A DNA stretch of 28,890 nt from Roseivirga sp. UBA6061. GTDB lineage: Bacteria; Bacteroidota; Bacteroidia; Cytophagales; Cyclobacteriaceae. The notes below the pieces were generated by a model, which saw nothing but the letters and a program-made list of their open reading frames with translations, did no database searches and was not told the origin of the DNA. Both the position numbers and the translations under genes were made by a program. Each line of letters begins with the position of its first letter. Position 1 is the stretch's first letter. Positions 17,019 to 26,205 of this stretch are shown here, piece by piece. The stretch is from contig DIYF01000075.1 of assembly GCA_002427745.1 (NCBI GenBank), positions 21,900-50,789 on the forward strand, written 5' to 3'.

Positions 17019-18431
17019 TTAAATGTGATGATGTTTTGCTTCTTCCAACATTGGGTGGTTTTTGGCCACCAACGCCTGCTTAGACAGTGCGTTCAATGTT
17101 ACATATATGAATGCCGCTCCGAAGAACATGTACATTCCGATTTCCGTCAATCCGAAACCTCCGCTCTCTCCAAGGGTACCCGGAGTAGCCATCAGGTAGA
17201 AATCCAGCCAGTGACCGGCAATTACCACGATACAGGCGATCTTCAGGAATACCAGAAGTCTCTTCGCATCTCTTGTCATTAAGCAGAGGAATGGGAAGAA
17301 GAAGTTCATGATCAGATTCACAAAGAAGTATGGTGAATAGTGATCACTCTTAAGTCTTTCGATAAAGTATACTGACTCTTCAGGGATGTTGGCATAATAG
17401 ATCAACAGGAACTGAGAGAACCAGATGTATGTCCAGAAAATACTGAATGCAAATACGAATTTACCCAGGTCATGCAGGTGGTCGATAGTTACTTGTGACA
17501 AGTAACCTGCCTCTTTCAGCAATACTACAATCAGGGTAATCACGGCCAGGCCAGATACCCACCAGCTGGCAAAAACATACCAGCCAAACATGGTACTGAA
17601 CCAGTGTGTATCAATTGACATGATCCAGTCCCAGGCAGATACAGAAGAAGTTACTGCGAAAATTCCCAGGAAGATGGCCGAATAACTTCGGATTTTGTAC
17701 CAGTAGCCGGTTCCACCGAGTTCATCTTCAGCATAAGCCAGGTCTCTCATTTTCTTGAACAACCAGTACCAGAGGGCAAAGAATACCACCATTCTTACTA
17801 CGTAGAATACAGGGAACCCTCCACCTTCGCCACCAGGCATGAAGAAGTAGCCTTTCTTACCATCGATGATAGAATCGAAATGTGCTCCTCCTACCTCATA
17901 CAGATCAGCATGTGTCCAGTGGAAAATATTATGATTGAATGCCAGGAAAGTACCGAACATCAGAATACCGGCAAAAGGTATCCAGTGTGCCATAGACAAT
18001 GGTATTCTCAATACGGTAGTAGACCAACCTGCCTGAGCAGCATACTGAATAGCAAAGAAAAAGATACCAATCAGTGCCAGACCGGTGAAATACACATTGT
18101 TAATCCAAAGGTCAGTGATCACACGATCCCACCAGCCTTTTTCATGTCCTCCTCCGGTATCTTCACCTCCGGAGAATTCTACCTCCAGGGCTCCGCCATG
18201 TCCTTCTCCATGACCGGCATCGGCATCACTGTCATGACCTGCATTTTCTGCGCCATGTCCTGCATCGGCATCGTGCCCCTGCTCAGTATGTGTGGCATCA
18301 CCGTGATCGTCACCATGACCTCCCCTTCCGGAGAGCACTCCACCCAAAGCAAACAACAGCAAGCCAACGAAGCCCACAATCAGGACTTTTGTTCTAATGC
18401 CAGCGTGAAAATCAAATTTCTCTTTTGTCAT
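17019..18431 (-). CDS. actF: Alternative complex III subunit ActF
   Basis: A 470-residue NrfD/PsrC-family membrane protein with about ten helices; in ACIII ActF pairs with ActC as the membrane core and may take part in quinone binding or proton movement. The family region starts near WWDRVITDLWINNVYFTGLA and ends near the C-terminal YVTLNALSKQ. Between helix 1 (12-32) and helix 2 there is a low-complexity insert (about 36-97) with nine histidines and many Asp, Gly and Glu residues, with an internal near-repeat (GHDADAGHG and GHDSDADAGHG). The insert is likely flexible and could bind metal ions. It is the last act gene and is followed by coxB with a 21-base gap. Confidence 0.9.
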   Translation of the reverse strand: MTKEKFDFHAGIRTKVLIVGFVGLLLFALGGVLSGRGGHGDDHGDATHTEQGHDADAGHGAENAGHDSDADAGHGEGHGGALEVEFSGGEDTGGGHEKGWWDRVITDLWINNVYFTGLALIGIFFFAIQYAAQAGWSTTVLRIPLSMAHWIPFAGILMFGTFLAFNHNIFHWTHADLYEVGGAHFDSIIDGKKGYFFMPGGEGGGFPVFYVVRMVVFFALWYWLFKKMRDLAYAEDELGGTGYWYKIRSYSAIFLGIFAVTSSVSAWDWIMSIDTHWFSTMFGWYVFASWWVSGLAVITLIVVLLKEAGYLSQVTIDHLHDLGKFVFAFSIFWTYIWFSQFLLIYYANIPEESVYFIERLKSDHYSPYFFVNLIMNFFFPFLCLMTRDAKRLLVFLKIACIVVIAGHWLDFYLMATPGTLGESGGFGLTEIGMYMFFGAAFIYVTLNALSKQALVAKNHPMLEEAKHHHI

Positions 18432-18449
18432 CTCGAAAAAATTTATGCG

Positions 18450-19070
18450 TTACTGTTGCTGTAATGTTTTAACATACTTCACGATCTTCCAGCGTTTCTC
18501 CGGACTGATCTGTGAACCGTGAGCCCCCATTCTGCGTATACCATGAGTAATCACATGAAATACGTGGCCTTCAGATAAGTTTCTTTGTGCTGGTGATGAG
18601 TAAGAAGGTACCCCTGCGAATACAACTCCTACCTTACCGGCCTCTTTACCATTACCATGGCAATGATCACAATAGAGTTCGTACAGCCTCTTACCTTCTG
18701 CCAGAATTTCCGGTGTATCAGGTAGTGGGTTTGGAATCTCAGCAGCCAGTGCAATGTCATCCTTACCCAGACGATAAGGGAGCACATTGTTAGACGTTCT
18801 TCTCACTGTTCCTGCCACTGGTACTCTTACATTTTGTTCGTACTCATTGTTTGGGTTAGAGTTATAAAATTCTCCCAAACCATCTTCCCTGTTGCTCAAC
18901 CACTCACCGCGGTCTTTGTCTTTGATCTGAGTCAAAGGCTCGTAAGGAACAGAGTGGTACATCTGCGGTGCGTATTCCAGTCCCGGATCGTCACCTTTTG
19001 CTGTACAACTGGCCAATACAGCCAGAGTAAATATGGTTAAAGCCGCTTTTAATCTGTTGGTCATGATCAT
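18450..19070 (-). CDS. actE: Alternative complex III subunit ActE, monoheme cytochrome c lipoprotein
   Basis: A 206-residue lipoprotein with a lipobox LASC (Cys22), so it is anchored to the membrane on the outer side. It has one heme c site, CDHCH (Cys134, Cys137, His138), and a probable sixth ligand Met181 in RRMGAHGSQISPEKRW. In ACIII, ActE hands electrons out towards the oxidase or a soluble carrier. ATG is present at both codon 1 and codon 3 (19070 and 19064); either gives the same mature protein. It lies 7 bases after actD. Confidence 0.92.
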   Translation of the reverse strand: MIMTNRLKAALTIFTLAVLASCTAKGDDPGLEYAPQMYHSVPYEPLTQIKDKDRGEWLSNREDGLGEFYNSNPNNEYEQNVRVPVAGTVRRTSNNVLPYRLGKDDIALAAEIPNPLPDTPEILAEGKRLYELYCDHCHGNGKEAGKVGVVFAGVPSYSSPAQRNLSEGHVFHVITHGIRRMGAHGSQISPEKRWKIVKYVKTLQQQ

Positions 19071-19077
19071 TATTAGC

Positions 19078-19608
19078 TTAATCTTCTACTTCTTTATCAT
19101 TTACCTCAATGGCACCTGAGTCTTTCAGGATAGTGCTGAGTGAGTCAGCTACGGCCTTGTTCTGACCAAGGTCGATAGCCATTACATGCTTGTCATCGGT
19201 AATTCTCAGATCAAGCATCTTGGGGTCCTTCCAGGGTTTCAAATCAGTTGAAACGAAGAAGGTAAACACCATTCCGAAAGCGGCCAGCAGTACGGTAAGC
19301 TCAAAGGTTACCGGTACAAAGTCAGGCATTGGCGTAAAGTTCTTACCACCAATGATCATAGGCCAGTCAACACCCAGCATCCAAAACTGCATGGTCAGAG
19401 CCAGGGAGGTACCCAGAGCACCAAACATAAAAGCTGCAATAGGTAATCTCGATTTCTTATAACCTAATTCCTCATCCAGGCCGTGAACCGGGAAGGGAGA
19501 ATAGACTTCATCTATTTTCACACCTGCTTCCCTCACAGTTCTCACTGCTTTCAGCAATACGTCCTCGTCATCGTAGACGCCAAGCACAAAACTTCTAGAA
19601 TCACTCAT
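19078..19608 (-). CDS. actD: Alternative complex III subunit ActD (DUF3341)
   Basis: A 176-residue protein with the DUF3341 pattern: an N-terminal globular alpha/beta domain (FVLGVYDDEDVLLKAVRTVR, then YSPFPVHGLDE) followed by two helices (about 58-80 and 102-122) and a second small domain. It holds no cofactor and is a structural subunit on the cytoplasmic side. The frame starts with GTG at 19614, which would overlap actC, but the ATG two codons later (19608) gives a 2-base gap and is preferred. Position between actC and actE is the standard order. Confidence 0.9.
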   Translation of the reverse strand: MSDSRSFVLGVYDDEDVLLKAVRTVREAGVKIDEVYSPFPVHGLDEELGYKKSRLPIAAFMFGALGTSLALTMQFWMLGVDWPMIIGGKNFTPMPDFVPVTFELTVLLAAFGMVFTFFVSTDLKPWKDPKMLDLRITDDKHVMAIDLGQNKAVADSLSTILKDSGAIEVNDKEVED

Positions 19609-19610
19609 AA

Positions 19611-20975
19611 TCACGCAGTTGTTTTTTCAGATGAAGATTTAACGATACTCTTGACCTCAGCCATGTTGATTACCGGGAAGAACTTGGCAAACAGCAAGAA
19701 CAGGGTAAAGAACAATCCGAAGGTGAAGAGGTACACTCCCATATCGTAGATAGTCGGAGAGAACATAGCCCAGGATGAGGGCAGGTAATCTCTGTGGAGC
19801 GAGGTTACGATAATTACGAAACGCTCAAACCACATACCGATATTTACAATAATTGAGAGGACAAATGTCGCAGCAATGCTGGTTCTGATTTTCTTGAACC
19901 AGAAGAGGTGTGGAGAAATCACATTACAGGTCATCATAGACCAGTAAGCCCACCAGTAAGGTCCCTGCATCCTGTTGTAGAAAGCATATTGCTCTGCGTC
20001 AACACCTGAGTACCAGGAGATGAAGAACTCTGTGATATAAGCGATACCTACGATTGAACCGGTAATGGTAATTACGTAGTTCATCAGCTCGATATGCTCA
20101 ATGGTAATATAATCTTCCAGTTTGAATACTGATCGGGTCACCAGCATCAGGGTTAATACCATGGCGAAACCTGAGAAAATCGCTCCTGCCACAAAGTAAG
20201 GAGGGAAAATCGTGGTGTGCCATCCGGGTATTACTGATGTAGCAAAGTCAAAGGATACAATGGTGTGTACAGAAAGTACGAGTGGTGTAGCCAGTCCGGC
20301 AAGAATCAGGGCTACACTTTCATATCTCGACCAGCTTTTGGCAGCTCCGTCCCAACCGAGGCTCAGCGCACCGTATATCTTTTTTCTCATACCTGAAGCT
20401 CTATCACGGATAGTAGCAAAGTCAGGCACAAGGCCGATATACCAGAACACCAACGATACAGAGAAATAAGTTGAGATCGCGAAAACGTCCCAGAGCAGCG
20501 GTGAGTTAAAGTTTACCCACAGAGAGCCGAATGTGTTAGGCAATGGCAATGCCCAGTAAGCTCCTAACCATGGGCGTCCCATGTGCAGTACCGGGAACAT
20601 AGCCGCACAAATTACGGCAAAGATAGTCATCGCCTCAGCAGCTCTGTTGATGGCCATTCTCCACTTCTGACGGAAAAGAAGAAGTACTGCAGAAATCAGC
20701 GTTCCTGCGTGACCAATACCTACCCACCAAACGAAGTTGGTAATATCCCAGGCCCAGCCTACAGTCTTGTTCAGTCCCCACATACCAATACCTTCCCAAA
20801 GGGTGGCGGCAACCGCGAGGAATCCTACACCAAGTACGAGTACTGCTGCTGTGAAGGCCATTAACCAGCCTCTCGTTGGCTTACCTTCTACCTGCTTGCA
20901 GATATCCTCGGTAACGTCATGGACCGTTTTACCTCCGGTTATTAAAGGTTTTCTTACGGGTGAAGTAACCTGCAT
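19611..20975 (-). CDS. actC: Alternative complex III subunit ActC (NrfD-like)
   Basis: A 454-residue NrfD/PsrC-family protein with about ten helices. It is the membrane partner of ActB and, in known ACIII structures, provides the quinol-oxidation site near the iron-sulfur subunit. Typical segments include [31 protein letters not shown] and [19 protein letters not shown] short basic cytoplasmic N-terminus precedes helix 1. It is 18 bases after actB and its stop is 2 bases before the ActD ATG. Confidence 0.93.
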   Translation of the reverse strand: MQVTSPVRKPLITGGKTVHDVTEDICKQVEGKPTRGWLMAFTAAVLVLGVGFLAVAATLWEGIGMWGLNKTVGWAWDITNFVWWVGIGHAGTLISAVLLLFRQKWRMAINRAAEAMTIFAVICAAMFPVLHMGRPWLGAYWALPLPNTFGSLWVNFNSPLLWDVFAISTYFSVSLVFWYIGLVPDFATIRDRASGMRKKIYGALSLGWDGAAKSWSRYESVALILAGLATPLVLSVHTIVSFDFATSVIPGWHTTIFPPYFVAGAIFSGFAMVLTLMLVTRSVFKLEDYITIEHIELMNYVITITGSIVGIAYITEFFISWYSGVDAEQYAFYNRMQGPYWWAYWSMMTCNVISPHLFWFKKIRTSIAATFVLSIIVNIGMWFERFVIIVTSLHRDYLPSSWAMFSPTIYDMGVYLFTFGLFFTLFLLFAKFFPVINMAEVKSIVKSSSEKTTA

Positions 20976-20993
20976 AATGTATCGTTTTAAAAA

Positions 20994-23900
20994 TTAAGCT
21001 TCAGTTGATGATTTATCCTTATTTCTGATCTTAGTCATGTACCACACGTTAGGGTTCACATTGATCTCCTCTAACACATGGTAAGCCCTGTCTTCGTGAA
21101 TCACTCTTTCAGTGGCTCCCTGACCATCCGCTTTCTCCTCGATGTGAAGAGATTTAGACACCTGAGAGTTGATATCATTCAGGTCACCGAAAGTGATAGC
21201 ATCAGCAGGACAAGCAGAAGCACAAGCGGTAGTGATTTCACCATCCACCGGTCTTCTTCCTTCTTTCTTAGCTGCCAGTTTACCAGCCTGGATTCTTTGT
21301 ACACACATGGTACATTTCTCCATTACACCTCTGGCTCTTACCGTTACGTCAGGGTTCAATACCATCTTACCAAGATCATTGTTCATGGCAAGGTTTTTAT
21401 CGAACTGCGTATTGTCGTGGTATTTGAACCAGTTGAATCTTCTTACTTTATAAGGACAGTTGTTGGCACAGTATCTTGTACCAATACATCTGTTGTAAGT
21501 CATTTGGTTAAGACCTTCAGTACTGTGTGTAGTAGCAGCCACAGGACAAACCGTCTCACATGGTGCGTTATTACAGTGCTGACACATCATAGGCTGGAAA
21601 GTAACCTCAGGATTAGCCGCTGCTTGCTCCAGGGCTTTTCTGTCACTCACATCAGCATCTGAGCTGTAGTAGCGGTCGATTCTGATCCAGGCCATTTCAC
21701 GCCTGTTCAGCACCTCTTCCTTACCTACAACCGGAATGTTGTTTTCGGCCTGACATGCTACGGTACATGCCGAACAGCCTGTACATGAGTTCATGTCAAT
21801 GGTCATACCCCAGTGGTGGTTTTTGTACTCATGACCTTTCCACAAAGTCACCTTAGACGGCTTGATGAACTTACCATCTTTATAGATTTTCGGATATTCT
21901 CTACCCGCTTTTGTATCCTTCTTGTATTCAGCCAGTGTAGACTCCTGGATTACGTTGGTACGCTCCATATAAGTCTGGTGTGTTTGTGTTCTGGCAATCT
22001 TGTAAGATTCACCGGTAGCTGTTACTGACACACCTGCAAACACATCGGTGGTATTGGCTCCGTTAAGCTTGGTAATCAAAGGATAAGCATTAACACCTAC
22101 CTCATTTCCTACACGACCAGCCTTGGTTCGGCCATAGCCCAATGCCAGACCAACGGTACCCGGGGCCTGACCCGGCTGCACCAGTACCGGCACTGTCATG
22201 CTCTCGCTACCTACAGTCAAAGTCACAGTTTGGGTGTTTTCCTCTACCATGTCAATGTTCATGGCAGTGGCCATTTCCTGAGAAATGGTCAGGTAGTTAT
22301 CCCAGGTAGCTTTTGAAATCGGATCAGAAGCTTCCTGCAACCATGGGTTGTTTGCCTGGCTACCGTTACCGATAGTCAGTTTTTCATACAGGGCCAGCTC
22401 TATATCGCCACCAGACTTGTAGTTCTGAGCGATGCTTGTACCAGCAGAAGCGGCTGCTGCAATATTGAAAGTGTATGTATTCGTATTTCCTGTAGTCTGG
22501 AAAACACCATCATATAAGGTCTTATCCCAGAACATCTGGAAGCTTGAAGTATCAGCTTGTTGTGTAAAGAAGTTTTCTCTCCAGTTATCCTGCAGGTACT
22601 TGTAGTACTCCACTACATTACCAGACCAGGCCAGGAATGATTCCGGTGCCTGTCTTGTATCAAACAATGGAGAAATAGTAGGCTGAACGAGACTGAAATG
22701 TCCCTGCTTTAATTCTGCGTCATTCCACTGCTCCAGGTAGTGGTGATCAGGAGCGATATAGTCAACCAGTGAAGTAGTCTCATCATTTCTGTCAGATGTA
22801 GAAATCTTCAGCTTAGCTTTTGCCAGTGCTGCTTCCAGTGACTTACCTTCAGCAGAATCGTAAACAGGATTACAGTTAAAGAAGATAACCGCATCTACTG
22901 TACCGGCATTCAACTCGCGTACAAAAGAAGCCATTGCCTGATCGTTACCCTGACGGGCATGCATCGGGTTGGCTGTATTGATAGTAGTACCGTAATTGCC
23001 CAGCATACTGTTGATACCATTGACCAGCACCTGAACGGCAGGGTCATTAGAACCGGAAACTACCAGTGTAGAACCGGCATCCGCAGCCAACAATTCTCTC
23101 ACAGCCTGCTGCATATTATCTACACTACCGGCAGAAGGAGCATTTACTCCGGCCTGACCTTTCTGTGCAGCAATAGCATTATACATAGCAGCTACCACTG
23201 GGCCTACCTGAGAAGGTTTGATTGGCGTTCTGTAGTCGGCATTTGAACCAGTCAGTGACAGATTTGACTCAAACTGGTAATGACGAGACATCTCACGATG
23301 CTTGCTGTTAATTTTTCTTGTCTTGCTGTACTGCTTGGTAAACTCGATTGGTGACAACCAGGTACCTAAGAAGTCAGCACCTACACTCACGATAGTCTTA
23401 GCCTTACTGAAATCGTAAGAAGGAATCATCGCCTCTCCGAATGACTGATTGTTAGCTTCGGTCAAACCGTAAGCAGACACAGGATCGTAAGAGACATGCT
23501 GAGTGTTAGGGAATTTAGCGACAAACTCTCCTACAGCCTTTTTAGTAGTAGGGCTCAAAACAGAATTACTCACAATTCTGATCTGACCTGAGCCTGCCAG
23601 TTTTGATCTGATCTCATTATCCATAGCCAGCCATTCAACAGGCTGTCCGGCTTTCATAGGACCAGTCAGTCGCTCTTTATCATATAATGAAAGTACAGAG
23701 GCTTCTACCTGAGCATTTGTACCTCCGTGAGAAATCGGAGAGTATTTGTTACCCTCAACCTTGATAGGCCTGCCCTCTCTGGTTTTTACCACCACAGATA
23801 CGCCATCACCACCATTTATATAGGTAGAAGCGTAATAGTTGGGAACCGAAGGATCAACATCAACAGGCTTATTGAGGTAAGGGATTGCCTTTCTGATAGG

Positions 23901-24098
23901 GGCTTCACAAGCAGCCAAAGAAGCTGCCGCAATACCAAAGCCCATCATTTTCAGGAAATCTCTACGATTACTTCCTTCACCTTCGTTCTCGTTGATAGGA
24001 AGGTATTCTGGAAATTCACCTTCTGCATGCTTCACAAATGAAGGATCATTCTTCAACTGCTCTATGCCTTTCCAGTATGTTTTTTGATTTTCTTTCAT
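20994..24098 (-). CDS. actB: Alternative complex III subunit ActB, iron-sulfur protein
   Basis: A 1034-residue fused protein. A Tat-like signal (NRRDFLK, Arg45-Arg46) is followed by LAAC (Cys64), which suggests export and lipidation. Residues about 70-720 form a molybdopterin-oxidoreductase-like domain (ActB1) that in ACIII carries no molybdenum cofactor. The C-terminal part (ActB2) binds iron-sulfur clusters: CTGCSACTVAC (Cys772, 775, 778, 782), CQHCNNAPCETVC (839, 842, 847, 851), CIGTRYCANNC (871, 877, 881) and CTMC with CASAC (929, 932, 959, 963). The three-cysteine group suggests one 3Fe-4S cluster and three 4Fe-4S clusters, as known for ActB. The start at 24098 (MKENQKTYW) is chosen because the longer frame to 24173 overlaps actA and adds an unrelated extension. 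Confidence 0.95.
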   Translation of the reverse strand: MKENQKTYWKGIEQLKNDPSFVKHAEGEFPEYLPINENEGEGSNRRDFLKMMGFGIAAASLAACEAPIRKAIPYLNKPVDVDPSVPNYYASTYINGGDGVSVVVKTREGRPIKVEGNKYSPISHGGTNAQVEASVLSLYDKERLTGPMKAGQPVEWLAMDNEIRSKLAGSGQIRIVSNSVLSPTTKKAVGEFVAKFPNTQHVSYDPVSAYGLTEANNQSFGEAMIPSYDFSKAKTIVSVGADFLGTWLSPIEFTKQYSKTRKINSKHREMSRHYQFESNLSLTGSNADYRTPIKPSQVGPVVAAMYNAIAAQKGQAGVNAPSAGSVDNMQQAVRELLAADAGSTLVVSGSNDPAVQVLVNGINSMLGNYGTTINTANPMHARQGNDQAMASFVRELNAGTVDAVIFFNCNPVYDSAEGKSLEAALAKAKLKISTSDRNDETTSLVDYIAPDHHYLEQWNDAELKQGHFSLVQPTISPLFDTRQAPESFLAWSGNVVEYYKYLQDNWRENFFTQQADTSSFQMFWDKTLYDGVFQTTGNTNTYTFNIAAAASAGTSIAQNYKSGGDIELALYEKLTIGNGSQANNPWLQEASDPISKATWDNYLTISQEMATAMNIDMVEENTQTVTLTVGSESMTVPVLVQPGQAPGTVGLALGYGRTKAGRVGNEVGVNAYPLITKLNGANTTDVFAGVSVTATGESYKIARTQTHQTYMERTNVIQESTLAEYKKDTKAGREYPKIYKDGKFIKPSKVTLWKGHEYKNHHWGMTIDMNSCTGCSACTVACQAENNIPVVGKEEVLNRREMAWIRIDRYYSSDADVSDRKALEQAAANPEVTFQPMMCQHCNNAPCETVCPVAATTHSTEGLNQMTYNRCIGTRYCANNCPYKVRRFNWFKYHDNTQFDKNLAMNNDLGKMVLNPDVTVRARGVMEKCTMCVQRIQAGKLAAKKEGRRPVDGEITTACASACPADAITFGDLNDINSQVSKSLHIEEKADGQGATERVIHEDRAYHVLEEINVNPNVWYMTKIRNKDKSSTEA

Positions 24099-24129
24099 TG
24101 TATATAAATCAGAAATCGACAATGCTTTA

Positions 24130-25380
24130 TTAATAGTGACACTTAGAACATTCGAGGCCACCGATGTCCTCAACCTTCATCTTGTTCTTCTCACCGTTTA
24201 CCTTATTGTGCATTTCTACCAGCTTATCGTAGTAGCCATTGCCCTCGGTATTCAGCTCAGTGTTTCTGTGACAGTCAATACACCAGCCCATAGTAAGGGG
24301 AGCAAACTGCTTCACAACTTCCATTTCCTGGATCTCACCATGACAGGTCTGACACTCAATCTGACCCACATTCACGTGCTGAGAGTGGTTGAAGTAAGCC
24401 AGATCAGGCAGGTTGTGCACCCTCACCCATTCGATAGGCTTACCGCTCTCCTGAGCAGCATATAGTTTTTGAATCTCTTTAGAATCCGTTTTGATAGCAC
24501 TGTGGCAGTTCATACAGATGTTCACCGAAGGAATATTGGCACTCTTGGCAATCTCAACACCTGTGTGACAGTACTGACAATCTATTTCATAATCACCAGC
24601 ATGGATTTTGTGAGAGAACGCAATGGGCTGCTCCGGCTGATAGTTCTGCTGAACACCTACCATGTACAGGCCGTCAATTACATTCTTAGCTGCCAGGGCA
24701 ATTACCAGGAAGGTTACAATACCGATGACAGTCGGGCTCTTAATGAAAGCTACCAGATCAAACTTCTCTTCTACAATCTCCAGATCATCTTCAGAAAGCT
24801 CTTTCTTATCTCTCAGGTAGCGCTGCATGAAGCGAATCATGATGGCCAGCACCAACAAGATCAGCAGAAGCACTACAATAAGACCTATGATGATAATGTT
24901 CACATATTCAGATGGAATAGCTCCCTCTTCTGCAACCACTTCACCTCCCACATTAGGATCGGGCTCAGCGGCTACAACAGGATTATCTTCAGTGTTTTTT
25001 ACATAAGCCATGATAGCCAGGATGTCGTTATCCTCAAGATCATGGTTAGGCATCTGGAGCTGGTTGAACTCATTGTAAACCGCAACCGCCTGAGGATCAC
25101 CTGAAGCAATCACTTTAGACGAGTTTCTTACAAATTCGTAAATCCATGGTAAGGTTCTGCGATCGTACACACCCGCCAGTGCCGGACCTACTACTTTTCG
25201 GTCTACTGCGTGACAGGTATTACAACCCCAATCCTTAAATAGGGATTCTCCATTTTTTATGATCGCTTCATCAGTCGGAACCTGGTCTTTTTGAGCAAAA
25301 ACCTCAACCCCGGAAAATAGAAAACAGCACACAAGCATGCATGCTGTCATGAAGCGGGTGAACGCATTTTTTGATATCAT
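24130..25380 (-). CDS. actA: Alternative complex III subunit ActA, hexaheme cytochrome c
   Basis: A 416-residue multiheme protein. A signal peptide (1-30, ending EVFAQ) precedes a monoheme cytochrome c domain (CNTCH, Cys53-His57, probable ligand Met110). A membrane helix (159-184), a charged loop and a second helix (213-236) lead to a multiheme domain with five CxxCH sites: His272, His293, His347, His371 and His415. It passes electrons from ActB to ActE or the oxidase. ActA is usually described as pentaheme; here the N-terminal domain makes six CxxCH motifs. ATG 25380 is preferred to the frame start at 25446 because the promoter -7 box (25429-25436) lies between them and because it gives a clean signal peptide. 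First gene of the act-cox operon. Confidence 0.93.
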   Translation of the reverse strand: MISKNAFTRFMTACMLVCCFLFSGVEVFAQKDQVPTDEAIIKNGESLFKDWGCNTCHAVDRKVVGPALAGVYDRRTLPWIYEFVRNSSKVIASGDPQAVAVYNEFNQLQMPNHDLEDNDILAIMAYVKNTEDNPVVAAEPDPNVGGEVVAEEGAIPSEYVNIIIIGLIVVLLLILLVLAIMIRFMQRYLRDKKELSEDDLEIVEEKFDLVAFIKSPTVIGIVTFLVIALAAKNVIDGLYMVGVQQNYQPEQPIAFSHKIHAGDYEIDCQYCHTGVEIAKSANIPSVNICMNCHSAIKTDSKEIQKLYAAQESGKPIEWVRVHNLPDLAYFNHSQHVNVGQIECQTCHGEIQEMEVVKQFAPLTMGWCIDCHRNTELNTEGNGYYDKLVEMHNKVNGEKNKMKVEDIGGLECSKCHY

Positions 25381-25428
25381 GAAATAATTCTTTTGAATCA
25401 CTGAATGTCTCTTCTCGCAAAATCTCGA

Positions 25429-25459
25429 CAAAGGTAGTATCCGCATGATTTATAACCAA
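25429..25459 (-). promoter_or_regulatory. Bacteroidota-type promoter of the act-cox operon
   Basis: Read on the minus strand, TTG at 25459-25457 and TACCTTTG at 25436-25429 are separated by 20 bases. This matches the Bacteroidota sigma consensus (TTTG or TTG, about 19 bases, TAnnTTTG). Transcription should start near 25422 and leave a leader of about 40 bases before the ActA ATG at 25380. Confidence 0.7.
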
Positions 25460-25517
25460 CTAAATTAAAAGCCCATTTTAAGGATGGCTGCGCCTGAAAA
25501 CAGTTTTTTATTTGACT

Positions 25518-25549
25518 GACTAACAGATAGTTACAACCATTGTTTAGTC
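25518..25549. promoter_or_regulatory. Inverted repeat upstream of the act promoter
   Basis: GACTAACA (25518-25525) and TGTTTAGTC (25541-25549) are reverse complements except for one extra base, with a 15-base spacer. It lies 60-90 bases upstream of the -33 box, where an activator or repressor could bind. It might instead be part of the transcript end of the SxtJ-like gene. Confidence 0.3.
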
Positions 25550-25812
25550 GTGATTAATAATTTAGAACGATTATAAATAAAGGAAATAGCATACAATAAT
25601 GAAACCTTGTCACTTAGCCGGTTTTTCCTCTTAAATATGAACGTAACCGGACAGGTAAAACTCAGACAAACGAACGCTTCACATACCAGAAGTCAGGCCC
25701 TTACCCAGACCCTCGTCAACGGACAACAAAGTCACAGACTCAAAGCAAGCATCATCATGCCTGGCTCATTCAAAACAGGACCTCAACTCTTCATGAGTTT
25801 TGGACTTAAAAG

Positions 25813-26205
25813 CTACCAGGGGTTTTCGAATGACTTCGGATCGAAGTCTTTATTGTAATCTTTAAAAACCGAGTCAGAGCGGTTTTTCAGGTGCAGGGTA
25901 TCCTTTTTGCCAAAAACACGACTGATCAGAGCAAAGGGGAATAAAATGAGGTAAAAAACAAGACTCATCAGGATATTGGGCACAATCAGGCTTAAAAGCC
26001 AGGTGAGTTTCATCCATAGCCAGTTAATCTTGTCAGCAACAAAGCCCGAAAGAAAACCTCCCAGCCCTACAAAGGCAGCTACATATAGAAGCCATTCATG
26101 CTGTACGCCACTTCTTTTCCAGAGCACAAGATAGACCATAAGAAAACCTACCGTGATAATCAGGATGGTTTTCAACGGGTCGAACTTCAGGTCCTTTGTA
26201 CTCAT
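25813..26205 (-). CDS. SxtJ-like small membrane protein
   Basis: A 130-residue protein with three or four helices (about 12-28, 37-55, 64-80 and 78-98), a basic loop (RVFGKKDTLHLKNRSD) and a C-terminal tail ending DPKSFENPW. The layout and the neighbours match the SxtJ family of membrane proteins, which in saxitoxin clusters accompany the carbamoyltransferase SxtI and SxtK; the same three families occur widely in bacteria that make no toxin. Function is not known. It starts directly after the stop of the DUF5989 gene (TAA then ATG, no gap), so the two are coupled. The assignment rests on the genomic trio plus the helix pattern and WLWMKLTWLL segment; I could not align it. Confidence 0.7.
   Translation of the reverse strand: MSTKDLKFDPLKTILIITVGFLMVYLVLWKRSGVQHEWLLYVAAFVGLGGFLSGFVADKINWLWMKLTWLLSLIVPNILMSLVFYLILFPFALISRVFGKKDTLHLKNRSDSVFKDYNKDFDPKSFENPW

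Larger units (their letters stand above)
25381..25812. other. Gene-free stretch of 432 bp upstream of actA
   Basis: It holds the act promoter and an inverted repeat upstream of it. The part 25530-25600 is AT-rich. The rest, up to the end of the SxtJ-like gene, contains no feature I can support; a plus-strand open frame (25607 or 25637 to 25858) runs into the SxtJ-like gene and looks spurious. No RNA gene was recognised. Confidence 0.5.

Noticed and set aside
21700..24000. ActB as an active molybdenum enzyme
   Set aside because: The fold resembles molybdopterin oxidoreductases, but in alternative complex III this domain is known to lack the cofactor, and the act gene order leaves no doubt about its identity.
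24099..24173. Longer ActB start
   Set aside because: The added 25 residues overlap actA and are followed by the typical MKENQKTYW start; the frame is simply open.
24469..25104. Plus-strand frame of 211 codons
   Set aside because: Antisense to actA, whose heme motifs prove the minus frame; a shadow.
25381..25446. Longer ActA start
   Set aside because: It would begin upstream of the -7 promoter box and place a charged extension before the signal peptide.
25607..25858. Plus-strand open frame of 83 codons in the gap before actA
   Set aside because: TTG start, no recognised family, no promoter box, and its last part lies antisense to the SxtJ-like gene. Most likely chance.
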